The notes beneath the pieces were generated by a model. It was not told the origin of the DNA, did not search any database, and saw only the letters and a list, made by a program, of their open reading frames with translations. A program made the position numbers and the translations under genes. A DNA stretch of 26,684 nucleotides from Bdellovibrionales bacterium. Its GTDB lineage: Bacteria; Bdellovibrionota; UBA2428. Below, one piece after another: positions 24,761 to 26,684 of this stretch (positions are counted from its first letter, which is position 1; every line of letters starts with the position of its first letter). The stretch covers positions 1-26,684 of the forward strand of contig JAFEAR010000168.1 of the NCBI GenBank assembly GCA_018266335.1, written 5' to 3'.

Positions 24761-26139
24761 GGTTGTTCAAAGTAGCCGTGCACGAAGGCGCGCTTTTGGT
24801 GGTGGTCCCAAAAAATCCATTCGCGACCCAGTCGCGCGTAACTGCGCTCGCTGGTTTGTCCGTTGTCGTCCCAAAGTTCCGTGATGCGCTCTAGCGAGCC
24901 CAGCGCTCCGGCTGCCTCGAGGTGCGCAATAAAATCGCTTTCGCTGCGCAGGGGTAAGTCGCGAATGACGCGAGGGCGGGGCAGTAAAAAAAGGGGCCGG
25001 CGCGGATGCTCTTGAATCATGGGCACGCAGCTTTTGGGATTCCAATCGCTCCAGCTAATGGAGTCCTCGGGCAAATAAGACTCTTGCGGTCGCCAGGCGC
25101 CCACGCGAATGCCAGCCTCCTTGGTGGACTTCGCCATGAGTCGACCCACTAGCAAATCCCAGGCCTCGGCCCGCGCTTCGCGGTGGGGATCGAACAAATC
25201 GAGTTGCGGCGTGGTGTCGCGCTCGAGCCCCATGGACTCCAGCAGCACCTCGCTGAGTTCGTCTTCGAAGTTGGTGTCGCTGCCGTGGCGGCGCACAAAA
25301 CTTTCGAGCGAAGCCATCCACTTTTCACGCAGAATGACAAATATTTTTTCTGGATCGCGCAGTGGCCGGGGAAAGGTAACGAAAAAAGATTCTGCGCTGT
25401 CCTTCCACTCCGAACGGAGCGTAACGCGTACACCGCGGAGTGCCGCGTGCCGAGCTTCCAAACGCAGGCTCCACTCCTTGAGGGTGGAGGCAAAGGCGCC
25501 CAGTAAATCGAAATCATTTTCGGCGCCCAGCAGGCGTTCGGCACTCGGCTGAAAGCGACGATTCAGACTCGTGGGCGGCACGTAGGGAGTGAGGGGTAAA
25601 TCGTCGGCCCCGCGCACGCGCTGCAGAAGTCGGTGGGGCAGGGCACCGAAGCGGATGGACAGAGCTTCGCGCGGTAAGCGCGCCAGCGACTCGACATCGC
25701 GCAGGCCGAGCTCGTGCAAGTGATCGAGCAAATATTCAAAGGCGCGGCGTGCTTCTTCGCCGCGGGCCAGATGATCGTAAATGAGCGGTTCGCACTGGGC
25801 CACGGAGCTAGCCGTGAGCATGCGGCGCAGACTGTCGGTGTCCCAAAACTCCAAAAGTTCTTGGGGCGGATACACGCGGTGAATCCACAGCGCCCAGGGC
25901 GCCGTAGGGGCGCAGATGAATTTGCAGCCAAAGTCGGAATGAAGGTCGCGCAGCTTCGCCAAAAACACCGGTGAAACCTGCGAGCCTTGGAGTCCCCAGT
26001 AGGTTGCAACCCGGGTGAGGGGAACGAGGACAATGTCTTCCGGCCCCTCGGTTATTTCGGGGGAGAGCCCGAGGAGCCGGTCGAAGAATGTCTCCTTTCT
26101 GTCTTTGGGGAGCTGTGAGACGCTGCTTGCGAGCCACAT
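24757..26139 (-). CDS. imuB: ImuB-type Y-family polymerase-like protein, N-terminally reduced
   Basis: ImuB is a catalytically inactive Y-family homologue that links DnaE2 to the sliding clamp. The 460 residues show the helix-hairpin-helix and thumb region (GLRDVESLARLPREALSIRFG, 145-165), a little-finger part, the clamp-binding motif QLDLFD (312-317) and the typical C-terminus (WDDNGQTSERSYARLGREW to FVHGYF). No palm aspartates are present, as expected. The start is unusual: after about 30 residues the chain enters IVLVPLTRVATYWGLQ, which corresponds to the LLLDVTGC-HLFGG segment near residue 100 of ordinary ImuB. The first part of the palm and the fingers are therefore missing. The gene cannot be extended upstream, because the operator and a divergent gene lie there. 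TATATT (complement of 26145-26150) ends six bases before the ATG, suggesting a leaderless message. Confidence 0.9.
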   Translation of the reverse strand: MWLASSVSQLPKDRKETFFDRLLGLSPEITEGPEDIVLVPLTRVATYWGLQGSQVSPVFLAKLRDLHSDFGCKFICAPTAPWALWIHRVYPPQELLEFWDTDSLRRMLTASSVAQCEPLIYDHLARGEEARRAFEYLLDHLHELGLRDVESLARLPREALSIRFGALPHRLLQRVRGADDLPLTPYVPPTSLNRRFQPSAERLLGAENDFDLLGAFASTLKEWSLRLEARHAALRGVRVTLRSEWKDSAESFFVTFPRPLRDPEKIFVILREKWMASLESFVRRHGSDTNFEDELSEVLLESMGLERDTTPQLDLFDPHREARAEAWDLLVGRLMAKSTKEAGIRVGAWRPQESYLPEDSISWSDWNPKSCVPMIQEHPRRPLFLLPRPRVIRDLPLRSESDFIAHLEAAGALGSLERITELWDDNGQTSERSYARLGREWIFWDHHQKRAFVHGYFEQP

Positions 26140-26144
26140 AAAAA

Positions 26145-26168
26145 CAATATACCATACATTTGTATGGT
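26145..26168. promoter_or_regulatory. Palindromic operator and divergent promoters of the imu cassette (probable SOS box)
   Basis: ACCATACATTTGTATGGT (26151-26168) is a perfect 8-bp inverted repeat around TT. It overlaps -10-like hexamers on both strands: TATATT towards imuB (complement of 26145-26150) and TATGGT (26163-26168) towards the imuA-like gene, each 6-7 nt before its start codon. A repressor bound here would block both genes. LexA is the expected regulator of such cassettes, but this motif is not one of the LexA boxes I know, so the assignment rests on context. Confidence 0.7.
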
Positions 26169-26175
26169 GATTGAA

Positions 26176-26684
26176 ATGCTTTCGCAGCCGGGCTGGGGTG
26201 GGATGTCCTTAGCGCTTGATTTCATAAAGACTGATCTCGCGCGTCAGTCCGGAAAAAAAATTTTACGACCCTGGATTTTGGTCGAAGCGGAAGGCTCCGT
26301 GCGCGAAAACGCGCGGCTCTATCCGCCCGCGCTGCCGCACGAACTGCGCGGGGCTATGGCCGACCAAAAGCTACTCTGGGTGCGCGTGGCCGAGAGCGCC
26401 GCGGCCTCCACGGTGAACATGCTGCTAGAAACGGGCCTGTGCGAAGGTTTGCTGCTGGTGGGGCTGGAGCGTTTTTCGCGCCTGGCTCCGGCGACTCTCT
26501 GGGCGCGGCGCTGGCAGTTGTCGGCGCGCAAGGGCGGCTCGCACTTTCTGTGGGTGCACGAGGCCGCCGAAGCCGCCATTGGTTTTGAAGTGCGGCTAAA
26601 GTGGACAGCACCCGGTTCTTTTGAGATCAAAAAGGGACACGGTTTTATTGAAGCAGAGAGGAGCAGCGATGTCGGAACACGGCG
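26176..26684 (+). CDS. ImuA/RecA-like protein (runs off window end)
   Basis: The frame is open for 169 codons to the window edge. The product starts MLSQPGWGGMSLALDFIKTD and continues with RecA-fold features: a strand WILVEAEGS, then LLWVRVAES, LCEGLLLVGLERFSRL and GGSHFLWVHEAAEAA. This order matches ImuA, the small RecA-like partner of ImuB. PGWGGMS occupies the place of the Walker A loop, but the lysine is absent, so ATP binding is doubtful. GGTGA (26166-26170) could act as ribosome-binding site for the ATG at 26176; in-frame ATG 26164 and GTG 26167 lie inside the palindrome and are less likely. The gene is divergent from imuB-dnaE2 rather than upstream in the same operon. AGAGAGGAG followed by ATG at 26669 in another frame may be the start of an overlapping next gene. 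Confidence 0.65.
   Translation, partial: MLSQPGWGGMSLALDFIKTDLARQSGKKILRPWILVEAEGSVRENARLYPPALPHELRGAMADQKLLWVRVAESAAASTVNMLLETGLCEGLLLVGLERFSRLAPATLWARRWQLSARKGGSHFLWVHEAAEAAIGFEVRLKWTAPGSFEIKKGHGFIEAERSSDVGTR

Noticed and set aside
1..26684. CRISPR array or rRNA genes
   Set aside because: No regularly spaced short direct repeats and no rRNA sequence were seen anywhere in the window.

Overview
The window is one stretch of a moderately GC-rich Gram-negative chromosome. Signal peptides, lipoboxes, outer-membrane beta-barrel candidates and a Tat substrate show an outer membrane. The multicopy-type HNH nuclease genes, a SWIB protein with a histone-H1-like tail, phage-fibre-like surface proteins and an imuB-dnaE2 cassette together suggest a member of the Bdellovibrionota or a related former deltaproteobacterial group. 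This placement is an inference; no rRNA or other phylogenetic marker was used.

Layout. 1-332 (minus) holds the 5' end of an HNH-nuclease gene and its 200-bp leader. 387-2010 (minus) is a TrmJ-like RNA methyltransferase behind a small outer-membrane barrel. 2080-4923 holds a HAD/trehalose-phosphatase-like enzyme, a SWIB nucleoid-type protein with a terminator, and metG. 4990-5116 is a perfect 25-bp inverted repeat whose right arm contains the stop codon of an XRE regulator. 5568-9360 is an arginine block: argH on the minus strand, divergent from argR-argG and a VIT-type metal transporter. 9478-14197 is a tight four-gene operon in which every product carries an export signal: an exported protein of unknown function, a beta-barrel candidate, an Ig-like lipoprotein and a phage-tail-fibre-like adhesin. 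It ends in a strong terminator and is followed by two more large surface lipoprotein genes (14340-18235). 18239-18555 holds an HxlR-family remnant abutting a tRNA-Lys gene. 18628-20178 is a Tat-exported flavin amine oxidase.

20213-21403 is a second HNH unit, inverted relative to the first. It has the same conserved non-coding leader, but it is broken by a 4-bp CACT duplication and cut off inside the HNH domain, where it meets the 3' end of dnaE2. 21404-26684 is a mutagenic DNA-repair cassette: dnaE2 and imuB overlap by ATGA on the minus strand, and an imuA/RecA-like gene is divergent and runs off the window. An 18-bp palindrome lies between them as the probable SOS operator.

The most interesting items are (i) the fibre operon, which looks like a self-contained surface-adhesin assembly locus; (ii) the rearranged and reduced SOS mutasome, with ImuB lacking its N-terminal palm/finger part, ImuA lacking the P-loop lysine and DnaE2 lacking PHP-domain metal ligands; and (iii) the repeated HNH units, whose non-coding leader contains long identical blocks. 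Several genes have a -10-like hexamer 6-7 nt before the start codon, which suggests leaderless transcripts.
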